DNA from: an uncultured Rhodospirillaceae bacterium
GTDB lineage: Bacteria; Pseudomonadota; Alphaproteobacteria; Rhodospirillales; Magnetospirillaceae
Length of the DNA: 21,332 bases
NCBI GenBank assembly: GCA_937887565.1
Contig: CALABS010000037.1
Span: 1 to 21,332, forward strand
Direction of reading: 5' to 3'
In this document: in pieces, positions 1 to 6,398 of the stretch
Layout: each line of letters opens with the position of its first letter
Position numbering within the stretch: the first letter of the stretch is position 1
The notes under the pieces: generated by a model
Databases searched by the model: none
What the model saw: only the letters and a program-made list of their open reading frames with translations
What the model was told of the DNA's origin: nothing
Program-made: the position numbers and the translations under genes

Positions 1-87
1 GGCTGCCTACGCCAAACGCAAGAGCTGATTTCCACGGCCTTCACCGGACGGATACAGAAAGCATCCCGTTTAACGGCAGCCGATTAA
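1..87 (+). CDS. C-terminal fragment, possibly type I restriction specificity subunit (HsdS)
   Basis: The window opens inside a plus-strand frame that ends at a TAA at 85-87. The visible 28 residues include ELISTAFTGRIQ. This resembles the usual ending of type I restriction-modification specificity subunits, where the last helix carries a phrase such as LIS.AVTGKI. Frame 2 over the first 20 bases reads AAYAKRK, which would also fit an HsdS tail, so a one-base frameshift near position 20 is possible. Only the last part of the gene is inside the window, and no hsdM or hsdR is visible. The identification rests on one short motif. Confidence 0.35.
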   Translation, partial: GCLRQTQELISTAFTGRIQKASRLTAAD

Positions 88-153
88 CCCGTACGCCCCA
101 CTTGGCGGCAAGGAAACAAATTTCTGAACCCAGCCTATGGCCGAGCACAACGC

Positions 154-546
154 TCAAGGAGAACGGGGCGTACGCCCCTTCCGCCGAGCCCGTTGACGAA
201 CAACCTGTTGCTCACGTTTCGCGGTGATTGAACGAACATGATCGCCATAAATAAGTAGGTTCAGCACAAGACAAACCGTTTGCCATGTTACGCGAACCGA
301 GAGCGATACTACAAAGAAAAGCAGAAACGCATACGCTTTAGCTATTCCATGTCTAACATCGCTTGGTATCAACGATACTTCAATACCAAGCGCCGCAATA
401 GCCCAAAAGGCAATGGTCCCTAGGATTACAAACAAACCCAACTGAAACGGATAAACATACTCAACGAACCCACCAGGATGCATCAATGAAATTGATTTTA
501 TCTCTCTAGATAAAATTAGCGAATGCGCATTACCAGCCCAAGCCAC
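154..546 (-). CDS. Hypothetical membrane protein, probably the 3' half of a frameshifted gene
   Basis: This 130-residue frame starts with GTG at 546. It has two hydrophobic segments, at about residues 33-54 and 71-100, followed by a basic tail. I do not recognise the family. The same frame stays open upstream of the GTG for about 60 bases and encodes more hydrophobic sequence (VDFVAVSVAWAG). The preceding frame (555-734) ends in the middle of a hydrophobic stretch. Adding one T to the TTTT run read on the minus strand at 562-559 would join the two into a single protein of about 195 residues with four membrane helices. Base composition is clearly lower in GC than the core genes, which suggests acquired DNA. 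Confidence 0.5.
   Translation of the reverse strand: MAWAGNAHSLILSREIKSISLMHPGGFVEYVYPFQLGLFVILGTIAFWAIAALGIEVSLIPSDVRHGIAKAYAFLLFFVVSLSVRVTWQTVCLVLNLLIYGDHVRSITAKREQQVVRQRARRKGRTPRSP
165..178. repeat. 14-bp perfect palindrome, possible terminator hairpin
   Basis: GGGGCGTACGCCCC is its own reverse complement. It lies inside the last codons of the minus-strand membrane protein gene that ends at 154. A further copy of CGTACGCCCC sits at 90-99, just after the plus-strand frame that stops at 87. It lies between convergent genes, so it may act as a terminator or as a protein-binding site. There is no T-run beside it. Confidence 0.3.
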
Positions 547-554
547 CGAAACAG

Positions 555-734
555 CTACAAAATCGACACTAGAGGAAACAGTACCGCTCTGGATGCCTCC
601 AGGATATTAACCTCCGCAACGAACCCTAAAACCAACCCAAACACAAGATCGACGATAAGCCAAGGCTGGATGAGATTCTTCCAACCAGCCCTTCCGCCAG
701 TTCCAAAGAATAACCAAACCCAAAATGACGGCAT
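555..734 (-). CDS. Hypothetical membrane protein, probably the 5' half of the frameshifted gene
   Basis: The preferred start is the ATG at 734-732, one base after the TAG at 738-736 that closes the likely upstream frame. That spacing is typical of translational coupling. The 59 residues begin MPSFWVWLFFGTG and contain one clear membrane helix (IVDLVFGLVLGFVAEVNIL). A second hydrophobic stretch (AVLFPLVSIL) is cut off by the TAG at 557-555. An in-frame upstream ATG at 752 would overlap the previous gene. The abrupt end inside a hydrophobic run, and the continuing hydrophobic frame downstream, argue that this is the first half of the gene that continues at 546. No function can be assigned. Confidence 0.4.
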   Translation of the reverse strand: MPSFWVWLFFGTGGRAGWKNLIQPWLIVDLVFGLVLGFVAEVNILEASRAVLFPLVSIL

Positions 735-856
735 TCTAGCCTTGGTCGGCATCGGATCTGCGAACCTTATGGTACAGATTTCGTAGCGTACCTATTATGC
801 CCTTCGCATCCTGCTTGGGATCGGCATCACCAATATCATCTTTAACGTAATTCTTA

Positions 857-1378
857 TTAAGATGCTTCCTTACCGCACGGCTTCCTTTCTTCATCCTCAC
901 TCTTGCTGTTACCTCTTGTCCAGTTGAAGCAGCGTTTCTGACAATAGGCTTGCTTGATGGCCGTTGCAACAATTTGGTCGGTTTGCGTGGAGGACGACCG
1001 CATTTCTTCCAGTTGGGCTTCGGTAACGCGCACACCGTTTCTGGATATGTCGAGCGCGGAGAAAGCGACAAGTGTCGCAACGACGCCGGAAATGGCGGTA
1101 ATCCACTCTGGAAGATTCAGTTTTGGAAATACTCTGCGGTGGCCCTTCTCGGGGTATGTTCGTTCGCCCTGATGCTTTTCGCTTATTTTTGGCTCTTGTT
1201 TGCCGTCGCTGTCCCAAAAGGCATCAAATTCGGATGGTGGTTCGACAGGTATAGCGTCCACTTGTGGAGCCCTCGCCGTCGAGGTGTGGTCGCCTTGGCG
1301 CTCTTTCTGATCAGCGTTACCTTGATCATCACCGCCGTGAGACTTGCCCTCCCTCACCGCGACCTCCCGAGTCCTCAT
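857..1378 (-). CDS. Hypothetical single-span membrane protein, possible frameshift near 947
   Basis: The ATG at 1378 lies nine bases after the DUF6471 stop codon, so the two genes are almost certainly cotranscribed. The first 80 residues are hydrophilic and charged. One membrane helix follows at about residues 91-110 (EWITAISGVVATLVAFSALD), then a polar helical stretch (VRVTEAQLEEMRSSSTQ). After residue 143 the frame becomes Cys-rich and unlike a normal protein. The other minus-strand frame, open to the TAG at 736, reads naturally instead: IVRNAASTGQEVTARV and then NKNYVKDDIGDADPKQD. It also couples directly to the next gene. A one-base shift near 947-950 is therefore likely, and the functional product would end at 736. 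The family is not recognised. Confidence 0.5.
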   Translation of the reverse strand: MRTREVAVREGKSHGGDDQGNADQKERQGDHTSTARAPQVDAIPVEPPSEFDAFWDSDGKQEPKISEKHQGERTYPEKGHRRVFPKLNLPEWITAISGVVATLVAFSALDISRNGVRVTEAQLEEMRSSSTQTDQIVATAIKQAYCQKRCFNWTRGNSKSEDEERKPCGKEAS

Positions 1379-1386
1379 CCGCTAAA

Positions 1387-1617
1387 TCAAATATCCTCCA
1401 TTCGCACAGTTTGACAACCTACAGCTTTAAGGCTCGCCAGGAAGAAGGCTGCCGTAAACGACCCTCGGCTGATCTTGTTGGAGATCGACGCCTTGGTTTC
1501 TTGGAAGCCGATGGCATTCAGGCGGGCGGCTAGGTCGTCATAGGTCACGCCCTGGCGCTTCAATTCGGCTTTCAGATATCGGCTCGCCCGCTCGTTCCAG
1601 TCCGGTTGGGTCACCAT
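1387..1617 (-). CDS. DUF6471 family protein, XRE-like helix-turn-helix
   Basis: This complete 76-residue protein begins MVTQPDWNERA. Its body matches what I know of DUF6471: a W-N-E-R-A start, YLKAELKRQGVTYDDLAARL, SISNKISRGSF and then FFLASLKAVG. The pattern resembles the helix-turn-helix of Cro/CI-type (XRE) regulators, with DDLAARL as the first helix and ETKASISNKISRG as the recognition part. DNA binding is inferred and not established for the family. It is the first gene of a minus-strand operon and faces a transposase gene across about 110 bases. That gap holds repeated palindromes overlapping both promoters, so autoregulation is plausible. Confidence 0.75.
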   Translation of the reverse strand: MVTQPDWNERASRYLKAELKRQGVTYDDLAARLNAIGFQETKASISNKISRGSFTAAFFLASLKAVGCQTVRMEDI

Positions 1618-1645
1618 GATAACCTCTCAAATCCGATGATGAGTT

Positions 1646-1674
1646 ATCATATCTGATGGCTTTCGCATTGACAA
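1646..1674 (-). promoter_or_regulatory. Predicted sigma-70 promoter for the DUF6471 operon
   Basis: On the minus strand, TTGTCA (1674-1669) is followed after 17 bases by TATGAT (1651-1646). Both boxes are close to consensus and the spacing is ideal. The ATG lies about 30 bases downstream at 1617. The -35 box overlaps the -35 box of the opposite promoter. Confidence 0.6.
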
Positions 1675-1695
1675 TCAGCCCTGCCGAGATATCAT
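1668..1695 (+). promoter_or_regulatory. Predicted sigma-70 promoter for the transposase gene
   Basis: TTGACA (1668-1673, perfect consensus) is followed after 16 bases by TATCAT (1690-1695). The transposase ATG is at 1726. The -35 boxes of this promoter and of the DUF6471 promoter share bases 1669-1673, so the two polymerase sites exclude each other. Confidence 0.6.
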
Positions 1696-1725
1696 ATCTG
1701 AGAACTTTCTGGCAGATATGAGACT

Positions 1726-2700
1726 ATGGCTCAGCACTTTCTCCTTTCCGCAGCCGCCAAGACGCTTTCGTTGAAAACGGTCATGCGCATGAGCGAAGAG
1801 GAAGCGCACGAGGCGTTCCGCCAAATCCGTTGGGCGGACACGGCCGGCGAGCCCTATTGCCCGCGCTGTGGCTGCGTGGCTGTCTACGGCTACACCACCC
1901 GTCGCCTGTGGAAGTGCAAGGGCTGCGGCCATCAGTTCAGCGCCACCAGCGGCACCATCTTCGCCGGCCGCAAGCTGGCGATGCGCGACTATCTGCTGAT
2001 TATCGCCATTTTCTGCAACGGCGCCAAGGGTGTTTCGGCCCTCCAACTGAGCCGCGATCTCGACGTCCAGTACAAGACCGCTTTCGTCCTGGCCCACAAG
2101 CTGCGTGAGGCGATGGCGGCCGAGGATGCTGGCGCCGTGGCCTCGGGCGAGGTGGAGATCGACGGGGCCTATTTCGGCGGTTACGTGAAGCCGGCCAACT
2201 GGAAAGAAAACCGGCGCGACCGCCGCCTGCGCAAGAACCAGAACGGCAAGCGCCGGGTGGTGATCGTCGCCCGCGAGCGCAACGGCAAGACCCTGACCTT
2301 CGTGGTCAAGAGCGAGGACGCCGCCGTTCCCACCATCCATGAGCGGGTGGCGCCCGGCAGCACCATCCATGCCGACGAGGCCCCGCATTGGGACCAGTTG
2401 CACGCTCGCTACCTGACCAAGCGGATCAATCATTCCGAGGTCTACAGCGACGGCGAAAGCTGCACCAATCAGGCCGAGAGCTTTTTCAGCCGCCTCCGCC
2501 GCGCCGAATTCGGCACCTACCATCATGTTGCTGGCCCGTACCTGGCCGCCTATGCCGCCGAAATGGACTGGCGGGAAGACCATCGCCGCGTCAGCAACGG
2601 CGAGCAGTTCATGCTGGTGGTGGCCGCCGCCGCCAGCCATCCGGTCAGCCGACAGTGGAAGGGGTATTGGCAGCGAGGCGACCGGACATTGACTTGCTGA
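1726..2700 (+). CDS. IS1595 family transposase (ISXO2-like DDE domain)
   Basis: The 324-residue protein would cut and paste its own element. Residues 45-67 form a zinc ribbon (C45, C48, C64, C67), followed by FSATSGTIF, the typical N-terminal module of IS1595 transposases. The RNase H-like catalytic domain has EIDGAYFGG with D146, HADEAPHWD with D217, and TNQAESFFSRLRR, where N248/E251 fills the third catalytic position. The frame is intact from the ATG at 1726 to the TGA at 2700. A helix-turn-helix-like region lies between the zinc ribbon and D146 (GVSALQLSRDLDVQYKTAF). Codon use is GC-rich, unlike the low-GC genes to its left. The gene is divergent from the DUF6471 operon and shares its promoter region. 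Confidence 0.9.
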   Translation: MAQHFLLSAAAKTLSLKTVMRMSEEEAHEAFRQIRWADTAGEPYCPRCGCVAVYGYTTRRLWKCKGCGHQFSATSGTIFAGRKLAMRDYLLIIAIFCNGAKGVSALQLSRDLDVQYKTAFVLAHKLREAMAAEDAGAVASGEVEIDGAYFGGYVKPANWKENRRDRRLRKNQNGKRRVVIVARERNGKTLTFVVKSEDAAVPTIHERVAPGSTIHADEAPHWDQLHARYLTKRINHSEVYSDGESCTNQAESFFSRLRRAEFGTYHHVAGPYLAAYAAEMDWREDHRRVSNGEQFMLVVAAAASHPVSRQWKGYWQRGDRTLTC

Positions 2701-2749
2701 TCGGGGAAACTCACCATTGCGGCCAACGACAAATCTTCTTGGCGACGCA

Positions 2750-3253
2750 ATGGATCCATATTTCAAAGATTACAAGGAGCAGGAAGGGAAGAAGGTCGTC
2801 ACGATCCTTCACGCCTCGACAGCGGTAGCCACGGCGGTTCTTTACAAGCTCGGTGTGGACCCCAATTCGGCTTTCTTCGTCCTCGCGCTGGTGGCAAGCG
2901 CCGCCGCCTATGGATATTGGTACTTGGCAGATGCTGCCGTTTACCGCGAAGCGGCGATACGCCATAACCAGAAGCCCGCCGACCGAACAGAACAGCAGGC
3001 AAGAGTTTTTTCTCGCTGGGGCGAGCTACAACAGCACTCCCAGAAACGATGCTTTGTTTCAGGCCTTCTCGCCTGGGCCATTCTGTTGGCAGGCCTCACG
3101 GCGGCTTTCGTTCTTGATGTTGGTCTTCTTCCAGGGTGGTTCGGCGGCTTTGTTATTCTTGGAGTTGCCGCATTAACAATACGGTCGCTCCTCGCAGACT
3201 TGAAAAACCACATTGAAGCCGTAAGGGCCGAACGCGCCGCCTATTTTGAATAG
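2750..3253 (+). CDS. Hypothetical four-helix membrane protein
   Basis: From the ATG at 2750 this is a 167-residue protein. Hydrophobic segments lie at about residues 16-34, 41-61, 101-123 and 129-149, with a polar, charged loop between helices 2 and 3 (RHNQKPADRTEQQARVF) and a charged tail. No conserved motif or known family was recognised. An in-frame TTG at 2717 would add 11 residues. It falls directly after the tentative right end of the insertion sequence and has GGGGAAA about 7-12 bases upstream inside that end. The ATG itself has no clear ribosome-binding site. The insertion may have replaced the native leader. Confidence 0.55.
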   Translation: MDPYFKDYKEQEGKKVVTILHASTAVATAVLYKLGVDPNSAFFVLALVASAAAYGYWYLADAAVYREAAIRHNQKPADRTEQQARVFSRWGELQQHSQKRCFVSGLLAWAILLAGLTAAFVLDVGLLPGWFGGFVILGVAALTIRSLLADLKNHIEAVRAERAAYFE

Positions 3254-3364
3254 GCCTGCACATATTTGACGATGGTGGCCGCGCCGCCGTAGGCCGATCC
3301 CGTAAGCCACCAGTAAAAAGGCTATTTGGAGCGCTGGGCTTAACTTCTGCTCGATAAGGCTCAT
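3241..3364 (-). pseudogene. Possible broken small membrane-protein ORF
   Basis: On the minus strand an ATG at 3364 opens MSLIEQKLSPALQIAFLLVA, a natural-looking start with a hydrophobic helix. After about 24 codons this frame becomes arginine-rich (LRRRGHHRQ). The neighbouring frame then reads naturally to a TAG at 3243-3241, with AYGGAATIVKYVQAYSK. One extra base between about 3283 and 3330 would explain this. The broken frame overlaps the 3' end of the plus-strand membrane protein gene by 13 bases. The evidence is only the protein-like look of both halves. Confidence 0.22.
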
Positions 3365-3436
3365 CCACCGGCCTATCATTCAGCGCGGACACCCCGGCCA
3401 AGGGCGTCCCGCTGGACCGTATTTCGCGCAAAGCAG

Positions 3437-3853
3437 GTGAAGATGACGACGCCGCTCATTCGAGACATGGACTTGATTCGCGAACTGATGCTCAAGATCG
3501 AGGGAGGGGACCGGATTTTCAATGTTCTCTCCCATGAAGTTGCCGCAGCTATCGGCGTGCCGACAGAGGAAGCACGAACTCACGAAGAAGCCGAAAAGCT
3601 CCGATACCACCTTGACCTTCTCGTGAAAGGCGGCTTCATTGAAGTAACTGATTATATTGGTGGCGTTACGGAAGTTGAAGCCATCACATGGGAAGGGCAC
3701 GATTTCTTGGACAGCATTCGCGATCCTGTGGTCTGGGCAAAAACGAAGGATGGCATCAAGTCCGCTGGAGGGTTCACCTTCGACCTACTTAAGGCCCTCG
3801 CCAAAGGCTTCATTAAAAAGCAGGTTGAGGAGCGGACTGGCATCGCCCTTTGA
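3437..3853 (+). CDS. DUF2513 domain protein
   Basis: The 138-residue protein carries the DUF2513 signature: RDMDLIRELMLKIE near the start, then YHLDLLVKGGFIEV in the middle, then ITWEGHDFLDSIRD and a C-terminal helix. DUF2513 proteins are small, frequently phage- or island-associated, and of unknown function; their outline suggests a winged-helix-like fold. The start is uncertain. The GTG at 3437 gives 138 residues; the ATG at 3443 (MTTPLIRDMD) removes two and follows AGGTG very closely. Spacing from the preceding gene is about 180 bases, so it probably has its own promoter. Confidence 0.7.
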   Translation: MKMTTPLIRDMDLIRELMLKIEGGDRIFNVLSHEVAAAIGVPTEEARTHEEAEKLRYHLDLLVKGGFIEVTDYIGGVTEVEAITWEGHDFLDSIRDPVVWAKTKDGIKSAGGFTFDLLKALAKGFIKKQVEERTGIAL

Positions 3854-3873
3854 GGAAAACGCGAGAGTCCCCG

Positions 3874-4302
3874 CTACTCGGTTAGCCGCCAAACACAAAC
3901 GCCCCTGCGCCGTGTGGTGCCATCCACCAGCCCCCGGCGCGCGCGGGATCGCAGCGTCTGGACTATCCTGAGCGCGATGGCCTGCGACAACACCTTGTCG
4001 TGTTCGTCCAGGCCCTTTCGCTGCATGAGGCGGGCGGTAAGCTCTCGGGTATCCAGCGGCCCTTCGGCTCTAAGCGTTTCCAGGCAAAACGTGGTCGTTT
4101 CGCCACGTCGGAACACCCGGCTCAGATCGACGTAGGCGGGGAAGTCGTCGGCATTGCTGTCGATCTCGAACAGCCGCATGGCCGCGATGACATGCGCCAA
4201 GTCGGCCTGGGCCTCTTTCAGCCGCGCCTCATACTTCGCGATGGTATCGCGGATGCGGTCGCGTTTCTTGCGGAGGATGGTAATTGCGTGGGGTTCGGCC
4301 AT
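3874..4302 (-). CDS. Hypothetical protein with N-terminal coiled coil and possible winged-helix C-terminus
   Basis: The start is taken at the ATG at 4302 (MAEPHAITILRKKRDRI), giving 142 residues. A GTG at 4308 would add two. Residues 8-45 form a heptad-like helix (IRDTIAKYEARLKEAQADLAHV). A short variable linker follows (FEIDSNADDFPAYVDLSRVFRRGE), then a C-terminal part (TTFCLETLRAEGPLDTRELTARLM) that looks like a winged helix. I have seen this architecture as a widespread uncharacterised alphaproteobacterial family, often in accessory regions, but cannot give it a function. It is convergent with the DUF2513 gene, with 20 bases between the stops, and lies next to the 3' end of tRNA-Gln. Confidence 0.6.
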   Translation of the reverse strand: MAEPHAITILRKKRDRIRDTIAKYEARLKEAQADLAHVIAAMRLFEIDSNADDFPAYVDLSRVFRRGETTTFCLETLRAEGPLDTRELTARLMQRKGLDEHDKVLSQAIALRIVQTLRSRARRGLVDGTTRRRGVCVWRLTE

Positions 4303-4377
4303 GCCCACATTCTAGCGGCGCGCCTTCGGGTTGGCGTCCCGCGCGAAGGTGAGCTTGCTACATAATGCCGCAGGAAA

Positions 4378-4451
4378 TGGCTGGGGGACTAGGATTCGAA
4401 CCTAGACTGGCGGAGTCAGAGTCCGCTGTCCTACCGTTAGACGATCCCCCA
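4378..4451 (-). tRNA. tRNA-Gln (anticodon CTG), CCA encoded
   Basis: On the minus strand the gene begins TGGGGGATCGTCTAACGG and ends TCCCCCAGCCA. The acceptor stem pairs TGGGGGA with TCCCCCA, and the U1-A72 pair is typical of tRNA-Gln. The anticodon stem GCGGA/TCCGC holds the loop CTCTGAC, giving anticodon CTG. The T arm is CTAGG-TTCGAAT-CCTAG. The 3' CCA is encoded (4380-4378). Its 3' end faces the accessory region at 1-4.3 kb. Confidence 0.95.
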
Positions 4452-4670
4452 GCAGGGGCGCGGCGGGCGGTGTATGGGGCCCGGATTGGGCTGGTCCGCC
4501 GCGAGAGGCGCACCTTCTATCACATCGGTTTCGGCTTGTGTAGGGAAAAATCGCCGCCCCCCGCCGATGGCGCCGGCGGGCCGGCGGCGGCGCGGATTCC
4601 CCTTGGGGACGGCCGCCGGGGCGGATAACATCGCGCCAGTTCTGGCCCGTGCCCATCGCAGAGTCCATCG

Positions 4671-5675
4671 TTGAGTTTCGTTCCCGCCCCCTGCCCCACC
4701 GAGCCGGTCTACGCCGCCCTCGACCTTGGGACCAACAACTGCCGCATGCTGGTCGCCCGCCCCCTTGGCGGCGCGTTCCGCGTGGTCGATGCCTTCTCGC
4801 GCATCACCCGCCTGGGCGAGGGCTTGGCCGCCGCCGGCGTCCTGGCCGAGGAGGCCATGGCGCGCACCATCGACGCCCTCAAGGTCTGCGCCGACAAGAT
4901 GGCCAGGAACCGCGTCACCCGCGCCCGTCTGGTGGCCACCGAGGCCTGCCGCCGCGCCGCCAATGGCGGCGAGTTCGCGGCCCGGGTGCTGGCGGCCACC
5001 GGTCTGGCGCTCGACACCATCGCCGCCCACGAGGAAGCTGGCCTGGCCCTTGCCGGCTGCGCCTCGCTGCTGGAACCGTCGGCACGCCACGCCTTGGTGT
5101 TCGACATCGGCGGCGGCTCCACCGAATTGGTCTGGGTCGCCACCGGCGGCGGCGGCGGCCACTGTGTCCATGGCATCGAATCGCTGCCCTTGGGCGTGGT
5201 CACCCTGGCCGAGCAGCACGGCGCCGACCTTCATCGCCGCGACGGCTACGACCGCGTGGTGGCGGCGGTGGCGGAGCGCCTGCGGGGCTTCGAGTCCACC
5301 CACGGCATCGCCGCCGCCATCGGCCGGGGCGGCGTGCAGATGCTGGGCACCTCGGGCACCGTCACCACGCTGGGGGCGCTGCACCTGGACCTCGACCGCT
5401 ACGAGCGGTCGCGGGTGGACGGGCTGGACCTGGACTTCGGCCACATCGCGGCGGTCACCCGCCGCCTGGGCGGCATGACCGCCGGCCAGCGCGCCGCCCA
5501 CCCGTGCATCGGCCCCGAGCGGGCCGATCTGGTGGTGGCCGGCTGCGCCATCCTGGAGGCCATCTGCCGCACCTGGCCGCTGGGCCGGCTGCGCGTCGCC
5601 GACCGCGGCGTGCGCGAGGGCATCCTGATCGCCATGATGAGGGACGACATGCAGGCCGCGGGGGCGTTGACGTGA
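4671..5675 (+). CDS. ppx: Ppx/GppA family exopolyphosphatase / pppGpp phosphatase
   Basis: This enzyme family hydrolyses terminal phosphates from polyphosphate or the gamma phosphate of pppGpp, in the cytoplasm. The 334-residue protein has the ASKHA-fold signatures in order: ALDLGTNNCRM (residues 16-26, first phosphate loop), HEEAGLAL (the family's catalytic glutamate region, about 120), VFDIGGGSTEL (143-153, second phosphate loop), LGTSGTVTTLG (225-235) and DRGVREGIL (311-319). It is the short form, without the C-terminal HD-like domain of longer Ppx/GppA proteins. The start is a TTG at 4671. No ATG or GTG lies in frame before the first motif and no strong ribosome-binding site is visible. 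It overlaps rlmE by four bases (GTGA), so the two are one operon. Polyphosphate and pppGpp activity cannot be told apart from sequence. Confidence 0.92.
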   Translation: MSFVPAPCPTEPVYAALDLGTNNCRMLVARPLGGAFRVVDAFSRITRLGEGLAAAGVLAEEAMARTIDALKVCADKMARNRVTRARLVATEACRRAANGGEFAARVLAATGLALDTIAAHEEAGLALAGCASLLEPSARHALVFDIGGGSTELVWVATGGGGGHCVHGIESLPLGVVTLAEQHGADLHRRDGYDRVVAAVAERLRGFESTHGIAAAIGRGGVQMLGTSGTVTTLGALHLDLDRYERSRVDGLDLDFGHIAAVTRRLGGMTAGQRAAHPCIGPERADLVVAGCAILEAICRTWPLGRLRVADRGVREGILIAMMRDDMQAAGALT

Positions 5676-6373
5676 GCAAGACCGGCAAATCCGGCGGCAA
5701 ATCCGGTTCTGGCAGCCGCATGCTGGTGACCCGGGTCAAGACCGCCAAGAAGCGCACCACCTCGTCCACGCGGTGGCTGCAGCGCCAACTCAACGATCCC
5801 TATGTCCACGAGGCCAGGAAGCTGGGCTACCGCTCGCGCGCCGCCTTCAAGCTCAAGGAACTGGACGACCGCTTCCACTTCCTGGCCAAGGGGTCGCGGG
5901 TGGTGGACCTGGGCGCCGCCCCCGGCGGCTGGACCCAGGTGGCGGTCGAGCGCGTCGGCCCCAAGGGCAAGGTCGTCGGCATGGACATCCTGGAATACGA
6001 CCCGGTGCCCGGCGCCATCTGCATGCAGGGCGACTTCCTGGCCGAGGATTCGCCCGACCGCCTGAAGGAGGCTCTGGGCGGCCTGGCCGACGTCGTCATT
6101 TCCGACATGGCGGCGCCGACCACCGGCCATCCGCCCACCGACCACCTGCGCATCATCGGCATGGTCGAGGTGGCGCTGGACTTCGCCCTCGAGGTCCTGG
6201 CCCCCGGCGGCGTGTTCGTGGCCAAGGTGTTCCAGGGCGGCACCGAAAAGACGCTGCTGGACCTGCTGAAAAGGAATTTCGCCACCGTCCGCCATGCCAA
6301 GCCCCCGGCCAGCCGCGCCGAATCGGCCGAGACCTATGTGGTGGCGACGGGGTTCAAGGGCGGCCCGGCCTAG
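5672..6373 (+). CDS. rlmE: 23S rRNA 2'-O-ribose uridine methyltransferase RlmE (FtsJ/RrmJ)
   Basis: RlmE methylates the 2'-OH of U2552 in the 23S rRNA A loop during late 50S assembly. The 233-residue protein contains the SAM-binding motif VVDLGAAPGGWTQVA (77-91). All four catalytic residues of the FtsJ family are present: K60 (AAFKLKEL), D145 (VISDMAAPTTG), K185 (VFVAKVFQGG) and E220 (RAESAETYVVA). The start is a GTG at 5672 whose bases overlap the ppx stop codon, which implies translational coupling. An N-terminal extension of about 30 residues rich in Gly, Ser and Lys precedes the conserved core and probably contacts rRNA. Nothing suggests decay. Confidence 0.96.
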   Translation: MSKTGKSGGKSGSGSRMLVTRVKTAKKRTTSSTRWLQRQLNDPYVHEARKLGYRSRAAFKLKELDDRFHFLAKGSRVVDLGAAPGGWTQVAVERVGPKGKVVGMDILEYDPVPGAICMQGDFLAEDSPDRLKEALGGLADVVISDMAAPTTGHPPTDHLRIIGMVEVALDFALEVLAPGGVFVAKVFQGGTEKTLLDLLKRNFATVRHAKPPASRAESAETYVVATGFKGGPA

Positions 6374-6398
6374 GCGCGCGACGGCGCCATGGGAAACC

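Larger units (their letters stand above)
1642..1699. promoter_or_regulatory. Pair of palindromic operator-like sites over the two -10 boxes
   Basis: The site AGATATCATATCT at 1687-1699 is a perfect 13-base palindrome with a central C. A second copy with one mismatch, AGTTATCATATCT, lies at 1642-1654, exactly 45 bases away. Seen as a direct repeat, the shared core is TATCATATCTGA (1645-1656 and 1690-1701). Each copy covers the -10 box of one of the two divergent promoters. A third, inverted half site, CAGATATGA, lies at 1713-1721 just before the transposase start. This is the layout of a shared repressor. The DUF6471 protein next door is the obvious candidate, by inference. Confidence 0.5.
1637..2716 (+). 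mobile_element. IS1595-type insertion sequence, boundaries tentative
   Basis: The transposase gene is full length. Imperfect inverted repeats can be proposed at TGATGAGTTATC (1637-1648) and the reverse complement of 2705-2716 (TGGTGAGTTTCC), matching at 9 of 12 positions and giving an element of 1,080 bases. The size suits a single-gene IS1595 element. No 8-base target duplication, the length expected for this family, is visible at these borders. The ends are therefore uncertain, and the element may be old or immobile. With these ends, the left terminus would contain the -10 box of the outward-facing DUF6471 promoter. Confidence 0.4.

Noticed and set aside
950..1414. Plus-strand frame of 154 codons with two hydrophobic stretches
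   Set aside because: It is antisense to the minus-strand gene at 857-1378, whose TM segment and charged regions look natural. The hydrophobic runs are the expected complement of charged codons, and its first half is not protein-like.
4452..4670. Possible riboswitch or terminator in the GC-rich gap before ppx
   Set aside because: Many short GC-rich pairings are possible by chance. No conserved riboswitch core or hairpin followed by a T-run was found.
4437..5501. Long minus-strand frame opposite ppx
   Set aside because: Its composition is extreme (Gly/Ala/Gln/His-rich), typical of antisense frames in GC-rich genes. The plus-strand frame has full Ppx motifs.
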